64,000 nucleotides of DNA from AC-32 sp963719275 (GCA_963719275.1 CAVRBT010000009.1:124001-188000); one strand, 5' to 3'; positions 43,262 to 53,377 are shown, counted from the first letter of the stretch. Notes: a model not told the origin generated them from the sequence alone. Numbers and translations are program-made.

Positions 43262-44166
43262 CGAAGGTCGCGGTCATCGCGCATGCCGGCAAGTCGTTCG
43301 GTGGCGGCCTCCCCCAGCTCCAGCGCGAGCTCGGGCACCAGGGCGTGGCCGATCCCCTGTGGATCGAAATCGCGAAGAGCCGGTACGCGCCCAAGCAGGT
43401 GGAGCGCGTCCTGAACGAGGGCGCCGAGCTGCTCTTCGTCTGGGGCGGCGATGGCACGGCGCAGCGTTCCATCGATGCGCTGGCCGGGTCGGAAACGGCC
43501 CTCGCGATCGTCCCCGCCGGGACTGCGAACCTCTTGGCAACGAACCTCGGGATCCCACAACACATCGAGCAGGCCGTCTCGATTGGGCTTCGGGGAGAGC
43601 GTCGCAAACTCGACGTCGGCCGGTTCAACGGCGAGCGCTTCGCGGTGATGGCGGGCGCGGGATTCGATGCGTCGATGATCCAGGAGGCCGACGGGGGCCT
43701 GAAAGACCGGCTCGGACGTGTTGCGTACGTGTGGACTGGGTCCAGGAACCTCCGGGCGAAGCCTTTCAACGCGAAGATCGCGGTGGACGGGGTTCCCTGG
43801 TATGCCGGTGCCGCCAGCTGCATCCTGGTCGGCAACGTCGGCCGCCTGTTCGGGGGCATCGAGGTCTTCGAGGATGCCCGGCCCGACGACGGACGGCTCG
43901 AGATCGGCGTCGTCAACGCAGACGGCGTCGTGGATTGGGTGCGGACGTTGGCGCGCACAGCCGTCGGCCACGGTGAGCGCTCGCCTCTGGTGCAGGCGAC
44001 GAGAGCGACGAAGGTCAAGGTGAAGCTCGATCGGAAGGTGCTCTACGAGGTCGACGGAAGTGATCGCGAGAAGGTCAAGTCGTTCACGATCAAGGTGCAG
44101 CCCGCGGCGATCACGATCTGCACCCCCAGGGAGGAGCGGAGACACGATGTCAACGGTTCAGCGTGA
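43258..44166 (+). CDS. Diacylglycerol/sphingoid-type lipid kinase
   Basis: A 302-residue kinase of the DAGK catalytic family. Start GTG 43258 overlaps the PAP2 stop. The nucleotide-binding signature LFVWGGDGTAQRSID and VPAGTANLLATNLGIP are clear, and so is the C-terminal part (GVPWYAGAASCILVGNVG, EDARPDDGRLEIGVVNADG). It should phosphorylate diacylglycerol or an isoprenoid/sphingoid alcohol. Kinase and PAP2 phosphatase side by side suggest recycling of a lipid phosphate carrier. Its last 20 bases overlap the next gene. Confidence 0.9.
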   Translation: MTKVAVIAHAGKSFGGGLPQLQRELGHQGVADPLWIEIAKSRYAPKQVERVLNEGAELLFVWGGDGTAQRSIDALAGSETALAIVPAGTANLLATNLGIPQHIEQAVSIGLRGERRKLDVGRFNGERFAVMAGAGFDASMIQEADGGLKDRLGRVAYVWTGSRNLRAKPFNAKIAVDGVPWYAGAASCILVGNVGRLFGGIEVFEDARPDDGRLEIGVVNADGVVDWVRTLARTAVGHGERSPLVQATRATKVKVKLDRKVLYEVDGSDREKVKSFTIKVQPAAITICTPREERRHDVNGSA

Positions 44167-44986
44167 TTCGTCCATTTCGGTGCGCCGCGCGCAATCGGCC
44201 GGGGAAGGATTCGTCAACTCGCGGCTTTTTGCGATCCTCTCGCGGGCCGGGTTCGTCGCCCGTGCCCTGATCTACGGGATCATCGGACTGCTGGCGTTCG
44301 ATCTCGCGATCGGGCAGGGCGGCAAGATCACAAACCAGCAGGGGGCTCTCAGGTCGGTCGAACAGCATCCCTTCGGTCACTTCCTGCTCACGCTTCTCGC
44401 AATCGGTCTCGGCGGCTACGCGCTCTGGCGGCTCTTCCGGGCCGCTCTCGGCCACGGCCGCGAGGGCACCGACCGGGGGATCGAGCGCCTCGGCGCCCTC
44501 GGCAGCGGGATCGCGTACGCCGCGATGTGCGTCGTCGCGGTCCAGATCCTTACCGGCCCAGGGACGTCCGGGAACGGTGCGAAGAAGACGGCCGGTGACG
44601 TGTTCAGCTGGCCTGCCGGGCGCTGGCTGGTTGCGATCGCGGGCGTCGTGCTGGCAGGCGTCGCCTGCTTCCAGCTGATTCGCGGTCTCCGCAAGAAGTT
44701 CCTCGACGACTCGAAGACGGATCAGATGCCGCAGCTCGTCTTCAAGGGGTTCACCGTGCTGGGCACGATCGGGCACGTAGCGCGCGCGGTCGTCTTCGGG
44801 CTGGTCGCCGTCTTCCTCATCAAGGCGGCGTACGACTACAAGGCAAACGAGGCGATCGGGCTCGACGGCGCCCTGGGGAAGCTGTACGACGGCGCGTACG
44901 GGGCCTGGCTTCTCGGCGCCGTCGCCGCCGGGCTGATCGTGTTCGCGTGCTTCTCGCTGGTGGAAGCGCGATACCGGAAAATCTAG
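44147..44986 (+). CDS. DUF1206 membrane protein
   Basis: A 279-residue protein with six hydrophobic helices arranged as three similar pairs, each beginning with an (F/Y)-x-R-x-G/A-(L/R)-(I/V)-Y/F-type phrase (ILSRAGFVARALIYGIIGLL; GTIGHVARAVVFGLVAVFL). This is the DUF1206 pattern; function unknown. GAGGAG lies upstream of ATG 44147. The gene overlaps the lipid kinase by 20 bases and so belongs to the same operon. Confidence 0.82.
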   Translation: MSTVQRDSSISVRRAQSAGEGFVNSRLFAILSRAGFVARALIYGIIGLLAFDLAIGQGGKITNQQGALRSVEQHPFGHFLLTLLAIGLGGYALWRLFRAALGHGREGTDRGIERLGALGSGIAYAAMCVVAVQILTGPGTSGNGAKKTAGDVFSWPAGRWLVAIAGVVLAGVACFQLIRGLRKKFLDDSKTDQMPQLVFKGFTVLGTIGHVARAVVFGLVAVFLIKAAYDYKANEAIGLDGALGKLYDGAYGAWLLGAVAAGLIVFACFSLVEARYRKI

Positions 44987-45002
44987 TCGCGAGCACGTGC
45001 AC

Positions 45003-46658
<1,656 letters not shown>

Positions 46659-46729
46659 CCGTCGAGTTCCGGGGCGAGGAACCTGCCCTCTCGCCCTCTT
46701 GGGCGCAGCGCCACTGTAGATGACCAACG

Positions 46730-46752
46730 AAAAGGCCCCGTCTCCGGGGCCG
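46730..46752 (-). terminator. Hairpin terminator attached to tRNA fragment A
   Basis: Arms 46734-46740 and 46745-46751 (GGCCCCG / CGGGGCC), with AAAA on the plus strand side, give a U-run after the hairpin when read on the minus strand. It stands eight bases beyond the tRNA-fragment end, as at the other copies and at the intact tRNA gene. Confidence 0.7.
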
Positions 46753-46759
46753 TTCGCAG

Positions 46760-46803
46760 TAGCGGGGGCAGGATTTGAACCTGCGACCTCCGGGTTATGA
46801 GCC
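46760..46803 (-). pseudogene. Initiator tRNA 3' fragment, copy A (44 nt)
   Basis: All 44 bases are identical to 61961-62004 of the intact initiator tRNA gene: discriminator base, 3' acceptor strand, T arm, variable loop and anticodon loop with CAT. Identity ends at the 5' strand of the anticodon stem, where GCCTCGA replaces CGGCGAG. It is the displaced attachment-site half expected from integration at a tRNA gene. Confidence 0.9.
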
Positions 46804-46945
46804 GCCTCGATTGTGTATGCACGTTCCGCCGTATTCCGCCTAAACGCCGACGCCGAGCCGGTTTTGCGCGGCGAGCCTGCATTTGGGCGGAACACGGTTA
46901 CATCGCCGCGGAAGCCCATTGCTTGCAGAACGCTTGCAGTCCGAG
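46804..46945. repeat. Cassette-end module, copy A
   Basis: A conserved block found next to each tRNA fragment. It holds two TTCCGCC direct repeats 10 bases apart (46824 and 46834), a 14-base inverted repeat (46834-46847 with 46879-46892), CATCGCCGCGGAAGCC and the direct repeat GCTTGCAGAACGCTTGCAG (46921-46939). The arrangement is like integrase arm-binding sites plus a foldable recombination site. The following 230 bases to 47181 hold no gene I can support. Confidence 0.8.
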
Positions 46946-47181
46946 GTCGATTCAACCGCTCGCGGCAAGACCACCTCCATGTAAGCGTGCCTATCTGGGG
47001 AATCGGGGGACGAGAGGGCATCGTCAAGCCTTTTCGGGCCCTAGACACGCCCGACTTCCCCGTCGTCTCCGGTTCAACTCACGAAAACTCACCATGGCCG
47101 CCACGTTATTGCCGGTCTGTCACCCCGCAGGTCGCGGGTTCAGCCGTCACACACACACCTTTGCAGGCCCGGCGACGCCTC

Positions 47182-47934
47182 TCAGCGCGGCACGTGCGCC
47201 CGGAGCTTTTCGAGATCCAGGAGGCGGACGCTGCGCCGTTCCGGCTTGATCGCGCCCTCTCTGGCCAGGTCGTGAAAGGCACGCGAGATCGTCTGTCGGC
47301 TCAGCGCCAGCGTTGCCGCAAACTCCTCTTGCGTCAGCTCGAGCGTAGGCTCCTTGCGCTCGGCCAGCTCGTCTAGGAGCAGGCGACTAACCTGTTCGAG
47401 GGCTGACTTCCCGGCCATCTCCCGGACCCGCTGGTGGGCCCGGTCGAGTGCGTGCGCGAGCAGGCGGAGCCAGCGGAAGGCGATCTCGGGAAAGAGCTCC
47501 TCGAGCGTGCGGATGGTGTCGAGGCGGAGTCGAAGCAGCGTCGCGTCGCTCAACGTCACGGCCGAGTAGGGGTAGGGAATGTCGAGAAGGATCGCGAGGT
47601 GATCGACGCTCGAGCCGGCGTAGAGAATCTGGACGACCAATCGATCGGAGTGCGTCTCGGAGACCAGCTCGAGTTCGCCCCGCTCGATAATTAGGAGTTC
47701 GCGCGGCAGGTCGCCCTGGCGAAAGAGGGTTGTGCCTGGCGCGAAGGTGCGACGGGTGGCAAAGCGACGAAGCGCCTCGACGTCGTCCCCGGGCAACCCT
47801 TCGAAGTCCCCCTGTGTCATCGTCGCGCGCAGCCAGGGAGCGAAACGCGGGCTGTCGGCCCGCGGCTTCCGTTGGGCGAGGGAAACCGAGCGCGCGATTC
47901 CGGCACTGTCGCAGATCCGACAGTTTGTCGGCAC
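47182..47934 (-). CDS. Crp/Fnr-family transcriptional regulator
   Basis: A regulator of up to 250 residues. It has a cyclic-nucleotide-binding-fold domain (FAPGTTLFRQGDLPRELLII ... DRLVVQILYAGSSVDHLAIL) and a C-terminal winged helix (LTQEEFAATLALSRQTISRA FHDL). The start is ambiguous: ATG 47934 gives an N-terminal NCRICD segment with two Cys, whereas ATG 47820 (MTQGDFEGLPGDD) gives the usual Crp length. The key cAMP-phosphate Arg motif is not obvious, so the ligand may not be cAMP. It is divergent from Hsp20 and is the likely local regulator of the heat-shock cassette. Confidence 0.87.
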   Translation of the reverse strand: MPTNCRICDSAGIARSVSLAQRKPRADSPRFAPWLRATMTQGDFEGLPGDDVEALRRFATRRTFAPGTTLFRQGDLPRELLIIERGELELVSETHSDRLVVQILYAGSSVDHLAILLDIPYPYSAVTLSDATLLRLRLDTIRTLEELFPEIAFRWLRLLAHALDRAHQRVREMAGKSALEQVSRLLLDELAERKEPTLELTQEEFAATLALSRQTISRAFHDLAREGAIKPERRSVRLLDLEKLRAHVPR

Positions 47935-47964
47935 AGGCTCCGGCTAGACATCAGATAGCGGATT

Positions 47965-47985
47965 CGTGCCGCCGGGTGTGGCACG
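47965..47985. promoter_or_regulatory. Inverted repeat between crp-like and hsp20 genes
   Basis: CGTGCC (47965-47970), nine bases, GGCACG (47980-47985), centred in the 84-base divergent gap and 34 bases before the Hsp20 ATG. The nine-base spacer resembles CIRCE geometry, but the arms are not CIRCE. It is a candidate binding site for the adjacent Crp-like protein or a heat-shock repressor. Confidence 0.35.
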
Positions 47986-48018
47986 GACCGGAACCGCCAA
48001 GTACCAAGGAGGCAGCTG

Positions 48019-48498
48019 ATGTCGCAGACTCTTCCTGAGCGTCGTTCCACAACCGAGCCGCAGCGGTGGGAGCCGCTGAGCGAGCTCGAGCAGATGACCC
48101 AGCGGATGCGCCGGATGCTCGACCAGACGTTTGGCGGGTTCGGCTTGCAGTCGCCGCTGATCACCGAGGGAGCCGGCTGGGCGCCGCTGGTGGACATCGA
48201 GGAACAAGACGATGCCTACCTCCTCGAAGCGGAGCTTCCGGGGGTCAAGCGCGAGGACGTGAACATCGAGGTCGCGGGCAACGAGCTCTCGGTCACGGGC
48301 GAGATCAAGGAGAAGGAGCGCAAGGGCGCCCTCCGGCGGCGGACACGCCGTACCGGGCGCTTCGAGTACCGCGTCAGACTCCCGGAGCAGGTCGACGCCT
48401 CGAAGATCGAGGCGAGCCTCGACCAGGGCGTCCTGACCGTCCGCGTTCCGAAGTCCGAGCGCGTGCAGCGCCAGAAGATCGAGATCAAGTCGAAGTGA
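48019..48498 (+). CDS. Hsp20/alpha-crystallin small heat-shock protein
   Basis: A 159-residue small heat-shock chaperone that holds unfolding proteins. ATG 48019 has a strong AAGGAGG site upstream. The alpha-crystallin domain (about residues 52-145) shows APLVDIEEQDDAYLLEAELP, GVKREDVNIEVAGNELSVTG and LPEQVDASKIEASLDQGVLT, ending in VPKSE. The C-terminal I-x-I is present as KIEIKSK. It is followed after 71 bases by a Clp-type disaggregase gene; together they form a holdase-disaggregase pair. Confidence 0.95.
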   Translation: MSQTLPERRSTTEPQRWEPLSELEQMTQRMRRMLDQTFGGFGLQSPLITEGAGWAPLVDIEEQDDAYLLEAELPGVKREDVNIEVAGNELSVTGEIKEKERKGALRRRTRRTGRFEYRVRLPEQVDASKIEASLDQGVLTVRVPKSERVQRQKIEIKSK

Positions 48499-48569
48499 GG
48501 CGAGGGCGCTGACGGTGCCGGTCGCCTCGCGTGCAACCCAAATCACTGACCTAGCGACAGGGGGTTGAG

Positions 48570-51245
48570 ATGGCCGTCGAGCACCTTTGCCAACGTCACG
48601 GGCGACCGGCAGTCGCGTCCCGGGTCCGGCTTCGTCCGGACGGGACACAGGAAGTCGAATACCTCTGCGAGATCGACCTCGCGGAGGAGCGAATGGGTCG
48701 TCTCGGGGGCGGCCGCAGCCTCTTTGACGAATTCTTCTCCGACTTCTTCGACGAATCGCCGACCGGGCGCGGCGCCACGGCGACGAGGCAGGCGCCTACG
48801 CGTCGCGCCGAGACCGTCGACGTGACGCAATTCTTCAGCGAGGCCACCCGCCAGCTCCTCCAGCGCTCAGCGCAGACGGCGCTCGACTGGGGAAGCCTCG
48901 ACCTCGAGAGCGACCACCTGCTGTACGGCGCGCTTCAGGAGGACGTCGTGCGCCACGTCCTGCAGCAGGTCGACGCCGACCCGGACGCGATCGCCGCACA
49001 GCTCGAGGAGGAGGCGGAGAAGGGCGAGCGGACGGACGTGGCGCCGTCGCTCGCACCCGACGCGAAGGCAGCCCTCCTTGCCGCCTACGAGGAGTCGCGC
49101 GAGCTCGGCTCGTCGTACGTCGGCCCGGAGCACGTGCTGCTCGCGCTCGCGCGCGATCAGGAGAGCCAGGCCGGGCAGGTGCTGCAGCGCTTCGGCGTCT
49201 CGCACACCAAGCTCCGCGGCGCCGTGATCCGGGGCGTCGAGGCCGGCAGGCCGCGCGAGATCTCGAGTACGCCGCGCCTTGACGAGTTCGGCCGCGACCT
49301 GACGCAGGAGGCGCGCGAGGGGAAACTCGACCCCGTGATCGGCCGTACGGACGAGGTCGAGCAGACAATCGAGATCCTCTCGCGACGGACGAAGAACAAC
49401 CCTGCGTTACTGGGCGAGCCCGGCGTCGGCAAGACCGCGATCGTCGAGGGGATCGCCCAGCGGATCGTGAACGACGAGGTGCCTGAGACGCTCGCCGGGA
49501 GGCGCGTGGTCGCACTCGACCTGGCCGGAATGATCGCCGGCACGAAGTACCGCGGCGAGTTCGAGGAGCGCCTGAAGACCGTCATCGATGAGATCCGCGG
49601 CGCTTCCGATGATCTGATCCTCTTCATCGACGAACTGCACACCGTGGTGGGAGCCGGCGCGGCGGAGGGCGCGATGGACGCCTCCAACATGCTCAAGCCC
49701 GCCCTCGCCCGCGGCGAGCTGCACGTGATCGGCGCGACGACTCTCGACGAGTACCGCAAGAACATCGAGCGCGATCCGGCGCTGGAGAGACGCTTCCAGC
49801 CAGTGTTTGTGCGCGAGCCGACCGTGGAGGAGACGATCGAGATCCTGCGCGGCCTCAAGGACCGCTACGAGGCCTTCCATCGCGTGCGCATCTCGGACGA
49901 GGCGATCGTGGGGGCGGCGGAGCTGTCGGACCGCTACATCCGTGACCGCTTTCTGCCCGACAAAGCGATCGACCTGCTTGACCAGGCGGGCGCACGAGTG
50001 CGCCTGCGCACGAAAACGAAAGACGACGACACGCGCTCGCTCGAGGAGGACCTGCGGCGGCTGGCGCGCGAGCGCGACCAGGCCACGGCGGCAGAGGACT
50101 ACGACCGTGCCGGAACCCTTCGCGACGAGATCGAGACGCGCCAGAGCGAGGCCGAGGAACGGCGCAGGGGCCGCCAGCGGGCGCCCGAGGTCACTCCCGA
50201 CGACATTGCCGAGGTGGTATCACGGACGACGGGCATCCCCGTCTCGCAGCTGACGACCGAGGAGCGCGAGCGGCTGATGAAGCTCGAAAAGGAGCTGCAC
50301 GGCCGGATTGTGGGACAGGACGAGGCAGTCTCGGCGGTCGCGGAGGCGGTCCGGCGTTCGCGCGCGGGTCTCGGGGATCCCCAGCGACCCGTCGGCAGCT
50401 TCCTGTTCCTTGGCCCGACCGGCGTCGGGAAGACCGAGCTCGCCCGCGCGCTCGCCGAGGCTTTGTTCGGCGACGAGAACCTGATGGTCCGCTTCGACAT
50501 GAGCGAGTTCCAGGAGCGGCACACGGTCTCTCGCCTGGTCGGGGCGCCGCCCGGCTACGTCGGCTACGAGGAGGCAGGGCAGCTGACCGAGCAGGTGCGG
50601 CGGCGGCCGTACTCGGTGCTGCTCTTCGACGAGATCGAGAAGGCCCACGCCGACGTCTTCAACATCCTGCTCCAGATCCTCGACGACGGCCGCCTAACGG
50701 ACGCCCAGGGGCGAACGGTCGACTTCAAACACACGGTCGTGATCATGACCTCGAACCTCGGCGCAGCCCGAATCCAGGACTATGCCCGTCGCGGCGAGTC
50801 GTTCGAGGAGCTGAAAGCGGAGCTGATGGAGGTTCTGCGCGGCAGCTTCCGCCCGGAGTTCATCAACCGGATCGACGAGATCATCGTCTTCCGGGCGCTG
50901 ACGGACGAGCAGCTCGCCGAGATCACCAAACTGCTGCTCGACCGGCTGGTCCGGCGGCTGCACGCCCAGGGGATCGAGGTCGTCTTCACCGACGAGGCGA
51001 TCGAGCTCCTCGCCCACGAAGGGTTCGATCCGGAGTTCGGCGCGCGCCCGCTGCGGCGGACGATCCAACGCCTGGTCGAGAACGAGCTTTCGCGGCTGGT
51101 GCTCTCCGACGCGATCGGTCCCGGCGACCGCGTCACGGTCGACGCGCTAGAGGACGAGCTGCGCTTCGACGTCGACACGGGCGCGGCTCGGGAGCCGGAG
51201 GAGGCCGGCGAGCGCGAGGTCAGCGCGGAGCCTACCCCGCGCTGA
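48570..51245 (+). CDS. Clp/Hsp100 AAA+ ATPase (ClpC/ClpE-like, no ClpP loop)
   Basis: An 891-residue two-AAA unfoldase. The N-terminus has a degenerate zinc-ribbon-like pair (HLCQRHGRP ... YLCEIDLAEE). A Clp N-domain follows (about 85-225), then Walker A GEPGVGKT at residue 282. A UVR-like middle segment (RDQATAAEDYDRAGTLRDEI) precedes the second Walker A GPTGVGKT at residue 615. Between MTSNLGA and FRPEFINRID no [LIV]GF tripeptide is present, so docking to ClpP is unlikely and ClpB-like disaggregation is inferred. Unlike ClpB it lacks the long coiled-coil arm. Confidence 0.9.
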   Translation: MAVEHLCQRHGRPAVASRVRLRPDGTQEVEYLCEIDLAEERMGRLGGGRSLFDEFFSDFFDESPTGRGATATRQAPTRRAETVDVTQFFSEATRQLLQRSAQTALDWGSLDLESDHLLYGALQEDVVRHVLQQVDADPDAIAAQLEEEAEKGERTDVAPSLAPDAKAALLAAYEESRELGSSYVGPEHVLLALARDQESQAGQVLQRFGVSHTKLRGAVIRGVEAGRPREISSTPRLDEFGRDLTQEAREGKLDPVIGRTDEVEQTIEILSRRTKNNPALLGEPGVGKTAIVEGIAQRIVNDEVPETLAGRRVVALDLAGMIAGTKYRGEFEERLKTVIDEIRGASDDLILFIDELHTVVGAGAAEGAMDASNMLKPALARGELHVIGATTLDEYRKNIERDPALERRFQPVFVREPTVEETIEILRGLKDRYEAFHRVRISDEAIVGAAELSDRYIRDRFLPDKAIDLLDQAGARVRLRTKTKDDDTRSLEEDLRRLARERDQATAAEDYDRAGTLRDEIETRQSEAEERRRGRQRAPEVTPDDIAEVVSRTTGIPVSQLTTEERERLMKLEKELHGRIVGQDEAVSAVAEAVRRSRAGLGDPQRPVGSFLFLGPTGVGKTELARALAEALFGDENLMVRFDMSEFQERHTVSRLVGAPPGYVGYEEAGQLTEQVRRRPYSVLLFDEIEKAHADVFNILLQILDDGRLTDAQGRTVDFKHTVVIMTSNLGAARIQDYARRGESFEELKAELMEVLRGSFRPEFINRIDEIIVFRALTDEQLAEITKLLLDRLVRRLHAQGIEVVFTDEAIELLAHEGFDPEFGARPLRRTIQRLVENELSRLVLSDAIGPGDRVTVDALEDELRFDVDTGAAREPEEAGEREVSAEPTPR

Positions 51246-51257
51246 CGAAGCTCAGTC

Positions 51258-52403
51258 GTGGAGGCGGCGCCGACGAAGCCCGAAGCCGCTTCCGCGGACC
51301 AACACCGCGCGGAGCCGCAGGCGGACATTGTCCTCGGCGTAATCGTCGCTCCGGGTCTCGCACGCGACGTCACCGCCAAGATCGCCAGCGAGCTCGCGCA
51401 CGACCTTGAGGCGCTGGACCTGGGCGTCGAGTGGCGGACCGAGCTGACCGTGGACCGCCTCGTCGCTCCTCCGGCTCAGACGACCGAGATCATCGATGCG
51501 GCGCGGCGCAAGCTGCTGGATGCGAACTGGGATCTCGGCGTCGTCGTCACCGACCTCCCGCTCCGAGTCGGCCGCCGCCCCGTCTCGCGGCAGGTCAGCC
51601 CGACGCATGGGATCGCCGTCGTCTCGCTTCCCGCCCTCGGCGCGTTGCACCTCGCGCCGCGATTGCGGCAGACGCTCCTCGGGCTCGTCGGCGAGCTGGT
51701 CGGCGACGGCGGCGGCCACTGGAGCGGCGACGGTGCGCTCGCGCGCCTGAGACGCCGCTGGGGACGCGGCGTGCTCCAGGAGCTCGCCACCGACACCTCA
51801 GATCGGCCGGGAGCACTGCGATTCCTCTTCGTCGCGGAGGTTCTCGCGAGCCACCTTCGCCTCCTGCTCGGAATGGTGCGGGCAAATCGCCCCTGGCGTC
51901 TAGCGGCTCGGCTCTACCGCGCCCTGCTCGCGGCGGTCGTGGCCGGCGCCTACGGCCTCGTCACCTCCGACATCTGGCGGATCTCGGCGACGGCCGGGTC
52001 GACGCGACTCGCGCTCGCGTCCATCGCCTCGATCTCGTTGACGAGCGGAGCGGTGATCGTGGCGCACGGCCTATGGGAGCGAGCGCCCGACCGCAACCTG
52101 CGCGACCAGGTGATCCTGTTCAACGTCGCGACAGCAGCGACGATCCTGATCGGGATCGCCACGCTATACGCCGCCCTCTTCCTCATGATCTTCGCCGTGG
52201 CCGAGCTGCTCCTCAGCGCTCAAGCCCTTGGCTCAGGGCTGGGCCATGCCGTCGGGGCAGGCGACTACGCCACGCTCGCCTGGTTCACCGCCTCGCTTGC
52301 AACCGTGGGTGGGGCTCTCGGCGCGGGGCTCGAGTCGGACGACGCGGTGCGCGAGGCCGCCTACGCATCTTCCACCGACAGTGACGAGAGAGAGGAGTCG
52401 TGA
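51258..52403 (+). CDS. Hypothetical protein with N-terminal soluble domain and C-terminal helices
   Basis: A 381-residue protein (GTG 51258, 13 bases after the Clp stop). Residues about 20-150 are alpha/beta (IVLGVIVAPGLARDVTAKIA; WDLGVVVTDLPLRVGRRPVS). Residues 215-365 contain four or five hydrophobic helices (LLAAVVAGAYGLVTSD; ILIGIATLYAALFLMIFAVA). I do not recognise the family. It overlaps the DoxX-like gene by GTGA and is in the heat-shock operon, so a membrane-stress role is possible but unproven. Confidence 0.7.
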   Translation: MEAAPTKPEAASADQHRAEPQADIVLGVIVAPGLARDVTAKIASELAHDLEALDLGVEWRTELTVDRLVAPPAQTTEIIDAARRKLLDANWDLGVVVTDLPLRVGRRPVSRQVSPTHGIAVVSLPALGALHLAPRLRQTLLGLVGELVGDGGGHWSGDGALARLRRRWGRGVLQELATDTSDRPGALRFLFVAEVLASHLRLLLGMVRANRPWRLAARLYRALLAAVVAGAYGLVTSDIWRISATAGSTRLALASIASISLTSGAVIVAHGLWERAPDRNLRDQVILFNVATAATILIGIATLYAALFLMIFAVAELLLSAQALGSGLGHAVGAGDYATLAWFTASLATVGGALGAGLESDDAVREAAYASSTDSDEREES

Positions 52404-52945
52404 TGGGACTGTTTCGCCTTCTGGCACGTACGACGATCGGGCTGCTTTTCGTCGGCCACGGCACGCAGAAGCTTTTCGGGTGGTTCGGCGGCGCTGGGCT
52501 CGACGGAACCGGCGGGTTCTTCGAGCAGCTGGGCCTTCGACCGGGGCGCCGCTACGCCCTGGCCGCCGGTGTCGCCGAAGCCGGTGGTGGACTTCTCTTC
52601 GCCCTCGGCGCCGCCACGCCGCTCGGCGCGGCGGCGGTCTCAGGCTCGATGATCACGGCGATCAAGACCGTCCACTGGGAGAAGGGCGTCTGGGTGAGCG
52701 CCGGTGGTTACGAGTACAACCTCGTTCTGCTCGCCGCGGTCTTCGGCCTAACCGAGAACGGGCCGGGCCAGTGGTCGATCGACGGCGCGCTGGGGAGAAG
52801 CCACTGGGGCACGCATTGGGCGCTCGCGGCGCTCGCCGCGGGAGCCGCCGGATCGGCCGGCGTGCTCCGCGCAGCCAACGAAGAGGTGGAGAAGGACATG
52901 GAGCGGCCGGCGGCCGAGGCCGAGCCCGTTACCGCTGCCTCGTAG
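52403..52945 (+). CDS. DoxX-family membrane protein
   Basis: A 180-residue protein with four helices. The DoxX pattern is clear: ARTTIGLLFVGHGTQKLFGW, FFEQLGLRPGRRYALAAGVA, EAGGGLLFALGAATPLGAAA and GYEYNLVLLAAVFGL. DoxX proteins are linked to thiol-redox or oxidative-stress membrane complexes in other actinobacteria. AGAGGAG precedes ATG 52403 (a GTG at 52400 is in frame). It is the last gene of the Hsp20-Clp operon, which ends just before the boundary at 53.05 kb. Confidence 0.87.
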   Translation: MGLFRLLARTTIGLLFVGHGTQKLFGWFGGAGLDGTGGFFEQLGLRPGRRYALAAGVAEAGGGLLFALGAATPLGAAAVSGSMITAIKTVHWEKGVWVSAGGYEYNLVLLAAVFGLTENGPGQWSIDGALGRSHWGTHWALAALAAGAAGSAGVLRAANEEVEKDMERPAAEAEPVTAAS

Positions 52946-53048
52946 CCGACGGCCAACTCCGCTCGGGTAGGGGTCGATTTGGTAGCTCAGGGATGTCCTC
53001 GGGCAGCAAGACCGCTTGCAGGCCGCGCCCCGAGACCTACCCGAATAA

Positions 53049-53079
53049 GCGAAAAGGCGCCGTTTCCGGCGCCTTTCGC
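53049..53079 (-). terminator. Hairpin terminator attached to tRNA fragment B
   Basis: GCGAAAAGGCGCC and GGCGCCTTTCGC pair across the short loop GTTTCC, with one unpaired A. It ends two bases before tRNA fragment B. Read on the minus strand it gives a stem ending in a U-rich run. It may also end the plus-strand DoxX operon. Confidence 0.7.
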
Positions 53080-53081
53080 AG

Positions 53082-53125
53082 TAGCGGGGGCAGGATTTGA
53101 ACCTGCGACCTCCGGGTTATGAGCC
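53082..53125 (-). pseudogene. Initiator tRNA 3' fragment, copy B (44 nt)
   Basis: Identical over all 44 bases to 61961-62004 of the intact initiator tRNA gene and to copies A and C. The junction falls at the same base of the anticodon stem in all three, which argues for site-specific recombination rather than random duplication. Confidence 0.9.
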
Positions 53126-53263
53126 GCCTCGATCGTGTACACGCGTTCCGCCGTATTCCGCCGAAATGCGGACTCCGAGCCAGTTTTCGGACGCAGCCGT
53201 GCATTTAGGCGGAACACGGTGACATTCCCGCGGAAGCCAGATGCTTGCAAGACGCTTGCAGGC
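53126..53263. repeat. Cassette-end module, copy B
   Basis: Aligned base by base with copy A: GCCTCGAT, the doubled TTCCGCC (53146, 53156), inverted repeat 53156-53169 with 53201-53214 (13 of 14 paired), ACATTCCCGCGGAAGCC and GCTTGCAAGACGCTTGCAG (53243-53261). About three quarters of positions agree with copy A by eye. The 110 bases from here to the response-regulator stop at 53378 hold nothing recognisable. Confidence 0.8.
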
Positions 53264-53377
53264 GCGGGTCGAAGGTCGGCTCGAAGGTAGACGCCCACGG
53301 TTCGGATTCAGCCCAGTATCGCGATCCGAGGCTGGTGCCTCGGGTTGCGGCCGAGTCATGAATCGTTTGGACCCGAG

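Larger units (their letters stand above)
46760..53081. mobile_element. Putative tRNA-anchored cassette III (heat-shock block)
   Basis: About 6.3 kb between tRNA copies B and A. Content: Crp-like regulator, Hsp20, Clp ATPase, membrane protein and DoxX. No recombinase gene. The distal end carries module A; the proximal end carries the terminator at 53049-53079. Confidence 0.6.
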
